From assembly GCF_900091465.1 (NCBI RefSeq), contig NZ_FMHV01000002.1, positions 3,286,001 to 3,350,000 on the forward strand: a stretch of DNA of 64,000 nt, read 5' to 3'. A model generated the notes under the pieces. That model had not been told where the DNA came from, searched no databases, and was given only the letters and a program-made list of their open reading frames with translations. Each line of letters opens with the position of its first letter. Position 1 is the stretch's first letter. The DNA comes from Micromonospora rhizosphaerae (GTDB lineage Bacteria; Actinomycetota; Actinomycetes; Mycobacteriales; Micromonosporaceae). The position numbers and the translations under genes are program-made. Below, piece after piece: positions 7,252-15,045 of the stretch.

Positions 7252-8246
7252 CAATTCTCTCCCACCCACTCGTAGACGTTAGCCACGCCGACGATGCCCT
7301 CGCGCTCGTACAGGCCGAGGCGCCGCTCATAGTTTCGGCCCTGGACGTCATCCAGGCGAGGCCAGATCGTCGGCAGCTCGGCGGAGGTGAACAACGCCGC
7401 CGGAACCCTCTGCCCGGACACGTCGGCCTCGAAGGCGGGAAAGCTGGACTGGTCGCGCAGCCACCCGGTCAGCGTGATCTCGGTCCAGTCGCCGGCGACG
7501 GTGACTTCGTCCTGGTTGGGCTGACCCGGCCGCAGCGTCCCGTAGGCGGCGAGCCTGTGTGAAGGCCGAACAAGCACAGCGTCGACGATTGCCTCGAGGA
7601 CAGGAAGGACGACCTGCCCCACCGCCTGGTTCCGCTCGCGCCGCTGCACGTCAGGTCCAGACGGCGTCTTCTCTCCATGCTGGATGTTGTTCCGGACCAC
7701 CAGCACCGCGCGGATCAACTTGTCCAGCGTCTGCGCCGTGCCAGATTTCCGCTCCTCCCAACGCAGCCAGCAATCGCGAAACTCCCGGTGCTGCCTCGAC
7801 GCGCCCTGGACGATCGGCTCGGTCAGATCCGCGATCCGCTGACTCATGCCCGGCGATCCATGGTCGAGGACCAGGGGATCGAAGCGGGCAAACGCCGCCA
7901 CCGCTGGGTGGCCAAGCAGACCGCGTTGGTCCGCGGCAGTCATCTCAAAAAGCAGGTTCCGGTGCTTGATCGATTCGGTGCGTCGGCCAGGCGCGTTCGG
8001 GCGATCCGGATGCGGAGAAGGCGGGGGCATCGTGCCGTCGAGACAGTTCGCCAGCTGATTGAGCGCCCGGAAGTAATCGGCGCATGCAGCCAGCTCCCAG
8101 CCGGGCCGACGTCGAGGCGCGGCTCGAGCATCGTTGATCAAATCCAGTGCGACGAGCAAACCGTCACGCAGCGACCGGCTCTGCCACCAATGGTCTCCGC
8201 CCACGGCACCGAGTATCCCGACGCCGATACTTCCGTCAACCCGCAA
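7248..8246 (-). CDS. HEPN-like / gamma-glutamylcyclotransferase-like fusion protein
   Basis: 332 residues from TTG 8246; a GTG at 8204 is an alternative and neither has a good ribosome-binding site. The first 200 residues are helical and contain VVRNNIQHGEK, an R-x4-H motif of the HEPN ribonuclease superfamily in the usual late-helix position. From about residue 230 a second domain begins with AAYGTLRPGQ, the nucleotide/glutathione-pocket motif of GGCT/AIG2-like enzymes. HEPN proteins are often toxins or defence RNases, and GGCT-like (GNAT-independent) domains can be antitoxin-like or substrate-binding, so a self-regulated toxin is one possibility. It lies on the strand opposite to its neighbours, which suggests separate acquisition. 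Confidence 0.65.
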   Translation of the reverse strand: MRVDGSIGVGILGAVGGDHWWQSRSLRDGLLVALDLINDARAAPRRRPGWELAACADYFRALNQLANCLDGTMPPPSPHPDRPNAPGRRTESIKHRNLLFEMTAADQRGLLGHPAVAAFARFDPLVLDHGSPGMSQRIADLTEPIVQGASRQHREFRDCWLRWEERKSGTAQTLDKLIRAVLVVRNNIQHGEKTPSGPDVQRRERNQAVGQVVLPVLEAIVDAVLVRPSHRLAAYGTLRPGQPNQDEVTVAGDWTEITLTGWLRDQSSFPAFEADVSGQRVPAALFTSAELPTIWPRLDDVQGRNYERRLGLYEREGIVGVANVYEWVGENW

Positions 8247-8284
8247 ATCCCAGGTTCACCCAACCTCTGACCACGTGCGCCCGG

Positions 8285-8431
8285 ATGGCGCTCAAGATAT
8301 TCACGGCCAGTCGTGTTCCCCAAGCGGCCCGCCCACTGATCAACTTGATGGGCGAGCGTGGGATCTCCCGGTTCTCGCGCATGGAGGGTGCGATCGCCCG
8401 CCTGGTCCACAAGGACGAAGCCGGCGCATGA
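8285..8431 (+). CDS. Possible 48-residue ORF or remnant
   Basis: ATG-initiated ORF with good codon bias, reading MALKIFTASRVPQAARPLIN at the start and ending AIARLVHKDEAGA. No ribosome-binding site is visible, and the gap 8247-8508 otherwise shows nothing. It may be a decayed gene fragment. Confidence 0.3.
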   Translation: MALKIFTASRVPQAARPLINLMGERGISRFSRMEGAIARLVHKDEAGA

Positions 8432-8508
8432 ACCATCAGCCGCATGCCGACACCACACCGCACAACGCAGGGCCGGGTGCACACCGCACTGCGCAAGGAG
8501 GTGCAGCC

Positions 8509-8811
8509 ATGACCGCCGCTGCCTCCTGCGTCACCGACGGCCACGAGCAGGTACCGGCGGTCGCCGTCCTCGTCTACTACGGCCAATGCGCGATCGTCGG
8601 CGAGCCGCTATGCCAAGACTTCACCGCCTGCCGGGCATCCGACTGCGGCCAACTCGGCGACGTGTACGACGCCGACCAACGCGCGGCGTACTGCCAGCGG
8701 CCCGCCGAGCAGTTCCAGGCCGGCGAGGCACCCCACGGCCCCGACATCGTCGAGCCGGGCTCGGCCCGCCACCCCGAACTCCTCGCCGATCCCGACACGC
8801 GCACCGCGTAG
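8509..8811 (+). CDS. Small Cys-containing hypothetical protein
   Basis: 100 residues from ATG with AAGGAGG 7 bases upstream. Six cysteines are spread through the first two thirds (SCVTDG, YGQCAIV, LCQDFTACRASDC, YCQRP), which suggests metal binding or disulfides, but there is no signal peptide. Family unknown. The 130-base gap after it contains small palindromes (for example CCGCCC/GGGCGG at 8837-8853). Confidence 0.7.
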   Translation: MTAAASCVTDGHEQVPAVAVLVYYGQCAIVGEPLCQDFTACRASDCGQLGDVYDADQRAAYCQRPAEQFQAGEAPHGPDIVEPGSARHPELLADPDTRTA

Positions 8812-8942
8812 CCCCAACGCATTCCCACAAGCCTGACCGCCCTTGCCGGGCGGCGGCCTCACCTCGTGCCTACGGGCAGGCTGGGGCCGCAGGGGTCCCA
8901 ACCTGTCCGCCGCCACGAGGCGGGGATAGGAGAGCCACACTG

Positions 8943-10073
8943 ATGGCCAAGAACAACCCAAGGGCCAAGAAGCCGAAGGCCAAGAACAACCCGACGGCTG
9001 GGCGGCCTGGCCGCGGCGGCGACGATCGCGCCGAACTGCTGGCGAAGATCAAAGCCGACTTCGACGACCGGCTGGCCCGGATGGCTGCCGAACCGGCGCA
9101 GTGGGTCGAGTTCATCGACCATGTGGCCACGTTCGGCGCCCGGTACAGCCTCGGTAACCAGATCCTGCTGCTGGTCCAGGCCGAGGAGCGCGGCATCGAA
9201 CCCCGCTACTTCCTGCCGTACGGACGCAAGGACGGGTCGACCGGATGGAAGGCTCACAAGCGGTACGTGCGTGCCGGGGAGAAGGCGTTCAAGATCTGGG
9301 CGCCGATCAAGCGGCGGCCGACCGAGGAACAGGCGGCCGAGTGGGAGGCGGCCGGACGCACGGTCAAGCGGGAGCCGTCCGGTCGTCCCGCCGTGCAGGT
9401 GGTCGGCTTCGGGCTGGCCAACACCTTCGAGTTGTCGCAGACCGACGGTGAACCGTTCGAGCCGCCGACCGTGTTGGCCCGTCGACGGGTCCAGAGGCGC
9501 GGGAACGGCCCGCAGTTGCTCGTCGGCGGCGACCCGACCGGTGTCTTCGACGACCTGGTCAAGCTCATCAAGGACGAGGGGTACACCTTCGAACTCGCCG
9601 CACCGCGCACCGGCTACCTGGGCGGCGCGAACGGGGTCACGGTCCGCGGCCCGGGCGTCCAGGTCGTGCAGGTCCGCGACGATGTCGACCCGGCCCAGCG
9701 GACCAAGACCACCCTGCACGAGCTGGCGCACATCCGCTGCGGGCACCTCGACGCCGCCGCGGTCGGCGAGAACGTGCACCGCGGCCGCAACGAGACCGAG
9801 GCCGAGAGTGTCGCGCACATCGTGCTGCGGGCGCTGGGCATGGACAGTGCGGCCTACAGCGATGCCTACGTGTTCGGGTGGGCAGGCGGCGACATGGACC
9901 TGCTCAAGGAATGCGCCGAAACGGTGCTGCGGGTGGCCAAGCAGATCCTGACCGACCTCACCCCGGCCGACGGCACTGATGAGTCCGATCCGACGCAGGC
10001 CGGACCCGACGAATTTGATCCGGCCATGATCGACCTGGCTGGCGCTGCGGCTATCGAGCAGGTGGCCGCGTGA
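8943..10073 (+). CDS. ArdC-like antirestriction protein with zinc metallopeptidase domain
   Basis: 376 residues from ATG, with AGGAGAG 8 bases upstream. After a very basic Lys/Asn/Pro-rich tail comes an ArdC-type N-terminal domain (HVATFGARYSLGNQILLLVQ, then a ssDNA-binding-like region), and at about residue 258 the zinc motif TLHELAHIRCGH with a downstream NETEAESVAH that would supply the third ligand. ArdC-family proteins bind single-stranded DNA and protect incoming plasmid DNA from restriction; they are typical of conjugative elements. The stop overlaps the DprA-like gene (GTGATG), so the two are made together. Confidence 0.85.
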   Translation: MAKNNPRAKKPKAKNNPTAGRPGRGGDDRAELLAKIKADFDDRLARMAAEPAQWVEFIDHVATFGARYSLGNQILLLVQAEERGIEPRYFLPYGRKDGSTGWKAHKRYVRAGEKAFKIWAPIKRRPTEEQAAEWEAAGRTVKREPSGRPAVQVVGFGLANTFELSQTDGEPFEPPTVLARRRVQRRGNGPQLLVGGDPTGVFDDLVKLIKDEGYTFELAAPRTGYLGGANGVTVRGPGVQVVQVRDDVDPAQRTKTTLHELAHIRCGHLDAAAVGENVHRGRNETEAESVAHIVLRALGMDSAAYSDAYVFGWAGGDMDLLKECAETVLRVAKQILTDLTPADGTDESDPTQAGPDEFDPAMIDLAGAAAIEQVAA

Positions 10074-11008
10074 TGGATACCTACTCCGACGAGCGGAGCG
10101 CGCGGGCCAAGCTCGGATGGCTGTGTGAGCCGGGCGATTCCCGCCTGCGCAAGCTGCTGGCCGAGCACGGCCCGGTCGAGACGTTCGACATGCTCTCGGT
10201 GCGCGGTGTGCCGTTCGTTCCCCGGTCGGAGATCCGGCAACTGCCCGCGTCACGGCTGTGGGCTGAGGCTGCCGTCGCCGTCGAGGAGGCCCAGCGCGGC
10301 GCCGGCCGGGTGGTGATCCCGACCGACCCCGACTGGCCGACCGGACTGCGTGACCTGGACGGCGGGGAGCCGGTGTGCCTGTGGGCGCGCGGGCCGGCCC
10401 CGATCCCGCGGCAGGCGGCCTCGGTCACCATTGTCGGGTCGCGGGCCAGCAGCAACTACGGCAACCACGTGGCAGCCGACCTCGCCGCTCAGCTTGCGGG
10501 CAGAGGCTGGACGGTGGTGTCCTCCGGCGCGCTCGGGATCGACGGCGCAGTCCTGCGGGCCGCGCTGGCCGTCAGTGGTGACGCGGTCGCGGTCCTGCCC
10601 TGCGGCCTCAACCAGCTCCACCCCCACCAGCATCGCGGGCTGTTCGAACGCCTCGCCGGGGACGGCCTGCTGCTCAGCGCGTGGCCCCCAGGCGCCCGGC
10701 CGCACCTGCAGCGTGCGGCGGCCAACCAGATGCTGCTGGCGGCGCTCACGGCCGGCACGGTCGTGGTCGAAGCGTCGCTACGCAGCCGGGCGTTGCAGGT
10801 GGTCCGGCAGGCCGTCGACGTGGGCCGCGTCGGCATGGTCGTGCCTGGTCCGGTCACGTCCGCCGTGTCGGCCGGCTGCCACGAGCTGCTGCGCACCGAT
10901 CCGCGAGTCCGACCGGTCGCCCATGTTGACCATGTCCTGGCCGACCTCACACCGCACCCCGGAAGCGAGCCGGACGAAGGTGGTGGTGCCGGTGACGGCG
11001 ACGCCTAG
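10073..11008 (+). CDS. DprA-like DNA-processing protein
   Basis: 311 residues from ATG 10073 (GTG 10070 is also possible). The Rossmann-like core carries VTIVGSRASSNYG, the GSR-x-x-S-x-YG motif of DprA/Smf, then SSGALGIDGAVLRAAL and AVLPCGLNQLHPHQHRGL. DprA loads RecA on incoming ssDNA during transformation. A copy placed directly behind an ArdC-like ssDNA-binding protein suggests handling of single-stranded DNA entering by conjugation or transformation. The usual C-terminal winged helix is missing or very divergent. It overlaps the next gene by 17 bases. Confidence 0.85.
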   Translation: MDTYSDERSARAKLGWLCEPGDSRLRKLLAEHGPVETFDMLSVRGVPFVPRSEIRQLPASRLWAEAAVAVEEAQRGAGRVVIPTDPDWPTGLRDLDGGEPVCLWARGPAPIPRQAASVTIVGSRASSNYGNHVAADLAAQLAGRGWTVVSSGALGIDGAVLRAALAVSGDAVAVLPCGLNQLHPHQHRGLFERLAGDGLLLSAWPPGARPHLQRAAANQMLLAALTAGTVVVEASLRSRALQVVRQAVDVGRVGMVVPGPVTSAVSAGCHELLRTDPRVRPVAHVDHVLADLTPHPGSEPDEGGGAGDGDA

Positions 11009-11513
11009 CATCCCGGTGCACCTGGTCGACCGGCCCCGCTCCGGCGGACTCGTCGCCCCGTGGATCACCCCGGCCACCGCGACTGGGCTGCATCTGTTCG
11101 GCAAGCTCACCGACGTGTCGCAGTACCGGTGCCTGACCCGGACCCTGTGCCAGGTCTGCGGCCATCGGCTGGGCGAGCGGGCGGTGCTGTTCGCCCGGGA
11201 ATCGGACCTCTTTTACGAGTGCACGGCCGAGCCGGCGGTCTGCCCGCCGTGCGCGACGTACAGCCGCCGGGCCTGCCCGATGCTCGCCGGCCGGCGTTCT
11301 CGATACCGGGCCAGCGAACACCCGGTCCTGGCCGGGATCTCGCTCAGCGCCGATCAGCTGCTGCGGCATGCCGCACCGGCGGAGCCCTGGTACGCGGTCT
11401 GGGTCCGCGACTACGACGTGATCCGGCACCCGGCGCAGGCCACCACGCTCGCCGCGTCGTGGCGGCGGATCCCGCCACTGCGCATCCGACCCCTGCCCAC
11501 CCTGGACTGGTAA
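10992..11513 (+). CDS. Zinc-finger hypothetical protein
   Basis: 173 residues from GTG 10992; the start overlaps the DprA-like gene and a GAAGG lies upstream. It contains CQVCGH and CPPCATYSRRAC (residues roughly 55-105), four to six cysteines that probably bind zinc, and a C-terminal YAVWVRDYDVIRHP. Proteins of this look are common in actinobacterial phages and integrative elements, where their role is unknown. Confidence 0.7.
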   Translation: MTATPSIPVHLVDRPRSGGLVAPWITPATATGLHLFGKLTDVSQYRCLTRTLCQVCGHRLGERAVLFARESDLFYECTAEPAVCPPCATYSRRACPMLAGRRSRYRASEHPVLAGISLSADQLLRHAAPAEPWYAVWVRDYDVIRHPAQATTLAASWRRIPPLRIRPLPTLDW

Positions 11514-11546
11514 CGCCAGACCCAGCTACCCGCCCGTTTGACCGTT

Positions 11547-11623
11547 CCGGGGATCGTGCCGGCCGCGTGCCGCAACCCCGGGGACGCCCCGGGGTGGGTA
11601 CGCGGCCCGGCGCGGTTCCCCGG
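11547..11623 (+). promoter_or_regulatory. Compound intergenic stem-loop
   Basis: Nested dyads: an inner ACCCCGGGG/CCCCGGGGT (11575-11595, 3-base loop), a middle CCGCGT/ACGCGG, and an outer TTCCGGGGA/TTCCCCGG pairing. It precedes the GGAAAGG ribosome-binding site of the flavoprotein gene and fills most of the 134-base gap. Confidence 0.6.
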
Positions 11624-11647
11624 TGACCGAGGAAAGGATGCGGGGCC

Positions 11648-12997
11648 ATGTTCGAGCCATCCGCGCAGATCGAGTCCCTTCTCACCGCCGTCGCCTTGAG
11701 GCAATCTGCCGCTGAGGGAATGCGGGCGATGACGCAACGGGAGTCGGAGTTCCCGAGCCCGTGGCAGGCGAAGCTCACCGGTGTTGCCCTGGACCCCTAC
11801 GGTCGCGGCTTCGCTGACCAGGTCTTGGACGCTTACTGGTCAGACGAGCCGCGTCAGCAGGACACGCTGAGCTCCAGCAGCACCGACCGTGAGGTCATCA
11901 TCGGTAGTGGATTCCACGCAGCGACGTACGCTGCCGTACGCGTCCTCAGTGGATACCCGAAGCCACTGGTGCTGGAGCGCAACGAGCGGGTCGGTGGCAC
12001 GTTCGCCACGACCGAGCGGCCGACGTTCTACCTCAACTCCCGCAACCGCCCGGGAAGCGCCGGACTGGCAGGCGACCAGGGGGCAAGCTTGAACTACCTG
12101 CCGGGCGCACCGATCCAGGCAGCGAATGTGTCGATGATCGAGTACCAGACGAACACGGACATGGCGTTCGTGATTCGCCTCGCGTTGGCGCAGTTCGCCG
12201 ACGTGGTGACCAACGCCAAGGTCCTGTCGATCGCCCGTGACGGAACAGGAGTGCAGATCGAGATTGAGGATCGCGACCCGCTGCCCGCCGGGCGGGTCGT
12301 CGACGCCCGAGGCGTGGGTGACCCTGACGACCAGGACGTCGCCAACGGCACCACGATCCTCACCTTCCCGCAATTCATGCAGCGCATGGCCGGCATGTGG
12401 CCGCTGCGCGGTGTGCGTCGTGTCGCGGTTGTCGGTGGCGGTGACTCCGCCAAGTGCGCCGTCGAGTCGTGCCTGGGCATCGCGCCGCAGCCGTTCATGG
12501 CCGCTGCCGCGCTGGACCGAGTGGACCGGATCGACTGGTACGCCGACGACCTGCCGACGACGTGCGACCAGTGGCAGGAAGACATCCGCGGCAGGTACCA
12601 GGCCATCGGTCGCTACCTGCGCCCGGACGGGTTCGGCGTCCGGCGACTCAACGTGCTGGGTCGCCGGGCACGGCCCGTCGCGCTGCCCGGCGCAGGACTC
12701 ATCGATGGCCGCACGTACGACCTCGTCGTCGTCTGCACCGGCAACCGGGAGACGAACATCGACGGGCTCGACCTCGGGTCCTTCGACGAGTACGCCACTG
12801 CCGACGGGAACGTCGTTGCTCGTGAGCACTACAACCTGCCCGCGTTCCGCGTCGGTCCGCACGCAAGATTGCCCTTTAATCAGCGGGAGCGGGTAGACGG
12901 CGTCGCGAACATCGCCGCCAACGCCGTCTCGATCTTCCGAACGGCGACCAAGACAGCCGCATTGGCGGCAACGCTTCCTGCCGTGACGAGGGACTAA
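11648..12997 (+). CDS. FAD/NAD(P)-binding oxidoreductase
   Basis: 449 residues from ATG with GGAAAGG upstream. Two dinucleotide-binding folds are visible: VIIGSGFHAATYAAV (about residue 85), followed by LVLERNERVGGTF typical of FAD-binding monooxygenases, and VAVVGGGDSAKCAVE (about residue 265) for NAD(P)H. A late ATG-type motif, LVVVCTGNRETNIDGLDLGS, closes the second fold. This fits a flavin-dependent monooxygenase/thioredoxin-reductase-like enzyme; the substrate is unknown. Codon bias is weaker than in its neighbours, which suggests a different origin. It is a single-gene unit in what otherwise looks like DNA-handling cargo. Confidence 0.75.
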   Translation: MFEPSAQIESLLTAVALRQSAAEGMRAMTQRESEFPSPWQAKLTGVALDPYGRGFADQVLDAYWSDEPRQQDTLSSSSTDREVIIGSGFHAATYAAVRVLSGYPKPLVLERNERVGGTFATTERPTFYLNSRNRPGSAGLAGDQGASLNYLPGAPIQAANVSMIEYQTNTDMAFVIRLALAQFADVVTNAKVLSIARDGTGVQIEIEDRDPLPAGRVVDARGVGDPDDQDVANGTTILTFPQFMQRMAGMWPLRGVRRVAVVGGGDSAKCAVESCLGIAPQPFMAAAALDRVDRIDWYADDLPTTCDQWQEDIRGRYQAIGRYLRPDGFGVRRLNVLGRRARPVALPGAGLIDGRTYDLVVVCTGNRETNIDGLDLGSFDEYATADGNVVAREHYNLPAFRVGPHARLPFNQRERVDGVANIAANAVSIFRTATKTAALAATLPAVTRD

Positions 12998-13229
12998 CGC
13001 ACTGACATCGTCCGGCTCGCCAACGCCGAACTCGCCGCGGATAGGGAGACCAGCTCGCCCTCACGGCTACGCCGTCATCGCCACTGGCACAACGATCAGC
13101 CCGCAGCCGGTCGCGGTCGTGGTCGCCGACTACCCGGCGTCAGCACAGCCGTGACCCAGCAACGCGCCTGGTGGGCCGTCGCCGTCAACGCCGACGACCT
13201 CCGCCGAGGCCGAACGGGCACTCGCTTGA
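12998..13229 (+). pseudogene. Two overlapping decayed small genes
   Basis: Coding signal jumps frame here. DIVRLANAELAADRET runs in the frame of the preceding gene after its stop; GYAVIATGTTISPQPVAVVV then runs in another frame to TGA 13152-13154. That stop overlaps GTG 13151 (GTGA), which opens VTQQRAWWAVAVNAD; a further frame change leads to AEAERALA and TGA 13227. No proper start exists for the first piece. I read this as two once-coupled small genes broken by frameshifts. From 13230 to 13350 I see nothing. Confidence 0.35.
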
Positions 13230-13350
13230 TGCGGGCCACCGCACCCAGCGGACCTAACCGGGGCCCGACCAGTCGGCTCGCCGAGCCCCTGGCACCCACC
13301 GTCATCTCGACACCGCTTCACCTGGCCGTCGCCCGGCCACCGGCACCACC

Positions 13351-13380
13351 TCCGGGCACGGCCAACAGGCCGTGCCCGGA
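13351..13380 (+). promoter_or_regulatory. Intergenic stem-loop before sigma-factor gene
   Basis: TCCGGGCACGGCC pairs perfectly with GGCCGTGCCCGGA over a 4-base loop (13-bp stem). Almost the same stem occurs at 3499-3524. The TGGAGC ribosome-binding site of the next gene follows 24 bases later. Confidence 0.7.
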
Positions 13381-13415
13381 CTCCAATCTTGGATCGTGAG
13401 AAATGGAGCTCCGTC

Positions 13416-14012
13416 ATGGCACACAGCCGCCGCCCCACGCGGCGCCGCCGCGAGACCTCGTCGGCCACCCTCGACCTGCTACGCCGCGCCCAGAACGGCG
13501 ACCGCGACGCGTTCGCGCGGCTCTACGCCGAGCACCTCGATCTGATCACCCGCTACGTGGCCGTCCGGCTGCGTGACCGCGACGCGATCCCCGACGCCGT
13601 GCACGAGGCGTTCGCCGACGCGCTCACCGAACTGGCGTCCGCGCCGCACGACGTGACCGGCTGGATCCTCCGGCTGGCCGCTCGCGCCAGCACCCGGCAC
13701 GGCTGGGCCGCCCGCCGCTACCTGCGCGCCGCCCACGAGATCCACCACCGAGCCGCCATCGCCCCGGCGTCGGCGCCTCGCACGCTCACCGTCGGCAGGA
13801 GGATGGCGTTCGTAGCCGGCATTGCCCGCCTGACTAACAACCAGCGAACGGCGATCCGGCTGCGCTACCTCGACGGCTACCCCCGCGATCTCGCCGCCGC
13901 GGTCATGGGCTGCAGCTCGCAGACCATCCGGGACTTGGAACGGCGCGGGCTGCGCCGGCTCAACGCCGCACTGACCCGTTCGTCGGCCGGAGCCACGGCG
14001 GTGGCGCGATGA
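13416..14012 (+). CDS. ECF-type RNA polymerase sigma factor
   Basis: 198 residues from ATG 13416 (TGGAGC 6 bases upstream; an ATG-less upstream start is unlikely). Region 2 is recognisable in DAFARLYAEHLDLITRYV...IPDAVHEAFADALTEL, and region 4 in RLTNNQRTAIRLRYLDGY...TIRDLERRGLRRL. The protein is basic at the N-terminus and carries no anti-sigma gene beside it. It may direct transcription of this element's genes. Its stop overlaps the next start (ATGA). Confidence 0.8.
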   Translation: MAHSRRPTRRRRETSSATLDLLRRAQNGDRDAFARLYAEHLDLITRYVAVRLRDRDAIPDAVHEAFADALTELASAPHDVTGWILRLAARASTRHGWAARRYLRAAHEIHHRAAIAPASAPRTLTVGRRMAFVAGIARLTNNQRTAIRLRYLDGYPRDLAAAVMGCSSQTIRDLERRGLRRLNAALTRSSAGATAVAR

Positions 14013-14527
14013 GCACGAGCCGCCCCACGCACATTTTCAGCGGTGACTGGTTGGAGAACACCGACCTGTCCTGCCAGCACCGCTACCGCAAAGGGTTCGC
14101 CGGCATCCCGGCCGGGACGTGGAACGGCTGGAAGGTCTTCACGGTGACCCCGCAGGTGATGCGCGCGATCGTCGACAGCCACCACGCCGAGATGACGGCG
14201 GCGATCACCGCGTCGGGTGCCGCCGGCGCCCATCTCGACGAGGCGTGGCTCGACGCGCTACAGGACATGGCGTCGGTGTCGTGGCTGGGCAGCCTGGTCG
14301 TGGTCGACAGCCGCGTCCTGCACAGCGACCCCGCGCTCGTCGATGTCACCGCCCCGGACGAGGACGGCCGCTACCGCGTCGGCTTCGGCTGGAGGTGGGA
14401 CGTCGTCGACCCTGCCGATGTCCACACCATCCACCACGCCACCGGCACCACCCACGACGAACCGCCGAGGCGCCAACGGTGCCCGGCCGGCAGGTCACAG
14501 CCCGGCCCGACACGAGGGGAGGCGTGA
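14009..14527 (+). CDS. Hypothetical protein coupled to sigma factor
   Basis: 172 residues; ATG overlaps the sigma-factor stop. No membrane segments, and only a single Cys (LSCQHRYRKGF). The middle is a helix followed by strands (LGSLVVVDSRVLHSD, then YRVGFGWRWDVVDPADVHTI). Because it is translationally coupled to the sigma factor it could be an accessory or an anti-sigma-like partner, but it lacks the ZAS motif H-x3-C-x2-C. Family unknown. A 1-base overlap (TGATG) joins it to the next gene. Confidence 0.7.
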   Translation: MSTSRPTHIFSGDWLENTDLSCQHRYRKGFAGIPAGTWNGWKVFTVTPQVMRAIVDSHHAEMTAAITASGAAGAHLDEAWLDALQDMASVSWLGSLVVVDSRVLHSDPALVDVTAPDEDGRYRVGFGWRWDVVDPADVHTIHHATGTTHDEPPRRQRCPAGRSQPGPTRGEA

Positions 14528-14796
14528 TGCTGCGCCTGCTGTACGTCTCGGTTCGGGGCCACAAGTGCCTGCACGGCGGGCCGAGTCTCGACGCGGACGC
14601 GGACGTCCCTGCCGGGGTGGGCATCCCGTTCATCAGCGTTGACCAGATCGAGCGACTCGTGCTTCGGGAACTACGCGGTCTCGGCGTGTACTGGCAGGTC
14701 CAGATCGTCGACGAGGCCGGCACGGTGGTGCGCCGCGGGTTCCGCAGCGGCTACAACGGCACCGGCGAGCACTGGACGTGGCGGGACCCGTCGTGA
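14527..14796 (+). CDS. Small hypothetical protein
   Basis: 89 residues from ATG 14527, overlapping the previous stop by one base. Reads LLYVSVRGHKCLHGGP, then a region with VDQIERLVLRELRGLGVYWQ and VQIVDEAGTVVRRGFRSG, a compact alpha/beta look. Its stop overlaps GTG of the next short ORF (GTGA). Family unknown. Confidence 0.65.
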   Translation: MLRLLYVSVRGHKCLHGGPSLDADADVPAGVGIPFISVDQIERLVLRELRGLGVYWQVQIVDEAGTVVRRGFRSGYNGTGEHWTWRDPS

Positions 14797-14912
14797 CCGC
14801 CCACACCTTCATGTCCGACGACGCCGTCATCGCCAACATCGACGCGATGCGGGCCAGCGAAGGACACCTGATCCACCGTCCCCGCTCGTCGACGGACACC
14901 GGCTGCTGGTGA
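14793..14912 (+). CDS. 39-residue coupled ORF
   Basis: GTG overlaps the previous stop by four bases. The product begins VTAHTFMSDDAVIANIDAMR and ends SSTDTGCW. G/C third-position bias is good in the first half. It is the last member of the sigma-factor string (13416-14912), followed by a hairpin. Too short to classify. Confidence 0.45.
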   Translation: MTAHTFMSDDAVIANIDAMRASEGHLIHRPRSSTDTGCW

Positions 14913-14940
14913 CCGTCCCCGGCGGGACGCACACGCCCAC

Positions 14941-14975
14941 GTGGCCCAGCGTCCCGCACCGTGGCGCTGGGCCAC
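14941..14975 (+). promoter_or_regulatory. Intergenic stem-loop before leader ORF
   Basis: GTGGCCCAGCG pairs perfectly with CGCTGGGCCAC over a 13-base loop; AGGAGG of the leader ORF follows at 14987. Confidence 0.7.
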
Positions 14976-14997
14976 TTCGCATACGCAGGAGGAACCC

Positions 14998-15045
14998 ATG
15001 GCCCTCACGTCCACGACGACCCCGCCGGCGGCGGGCGAGCGATGA
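14998..15045 (+). CDS. 15-residue leader ORF
   Basis: ATG with an excellent AGGAGG 5 bases upstream encodes MALTSTTTPPAAGER and stops at TGA 15043, whose ATGA overlap supplies the ATG (15042) of the SpdB-like gene. The main gene has no ribosome-binding site of its own, so translation probably re-initiates after the leader. A second leader of the same design lies at 16276. Confidence 0.6.
   Translation: MALTSTTTPPAAGER

Noticed and set aside
13151..13399. 82-codon ORF starting VTQQRAWW
   Set aside because: It runs through the 13351-13380 hairpin and loses coding bias after about 25 codons; treated as part of a decayed gene pair.
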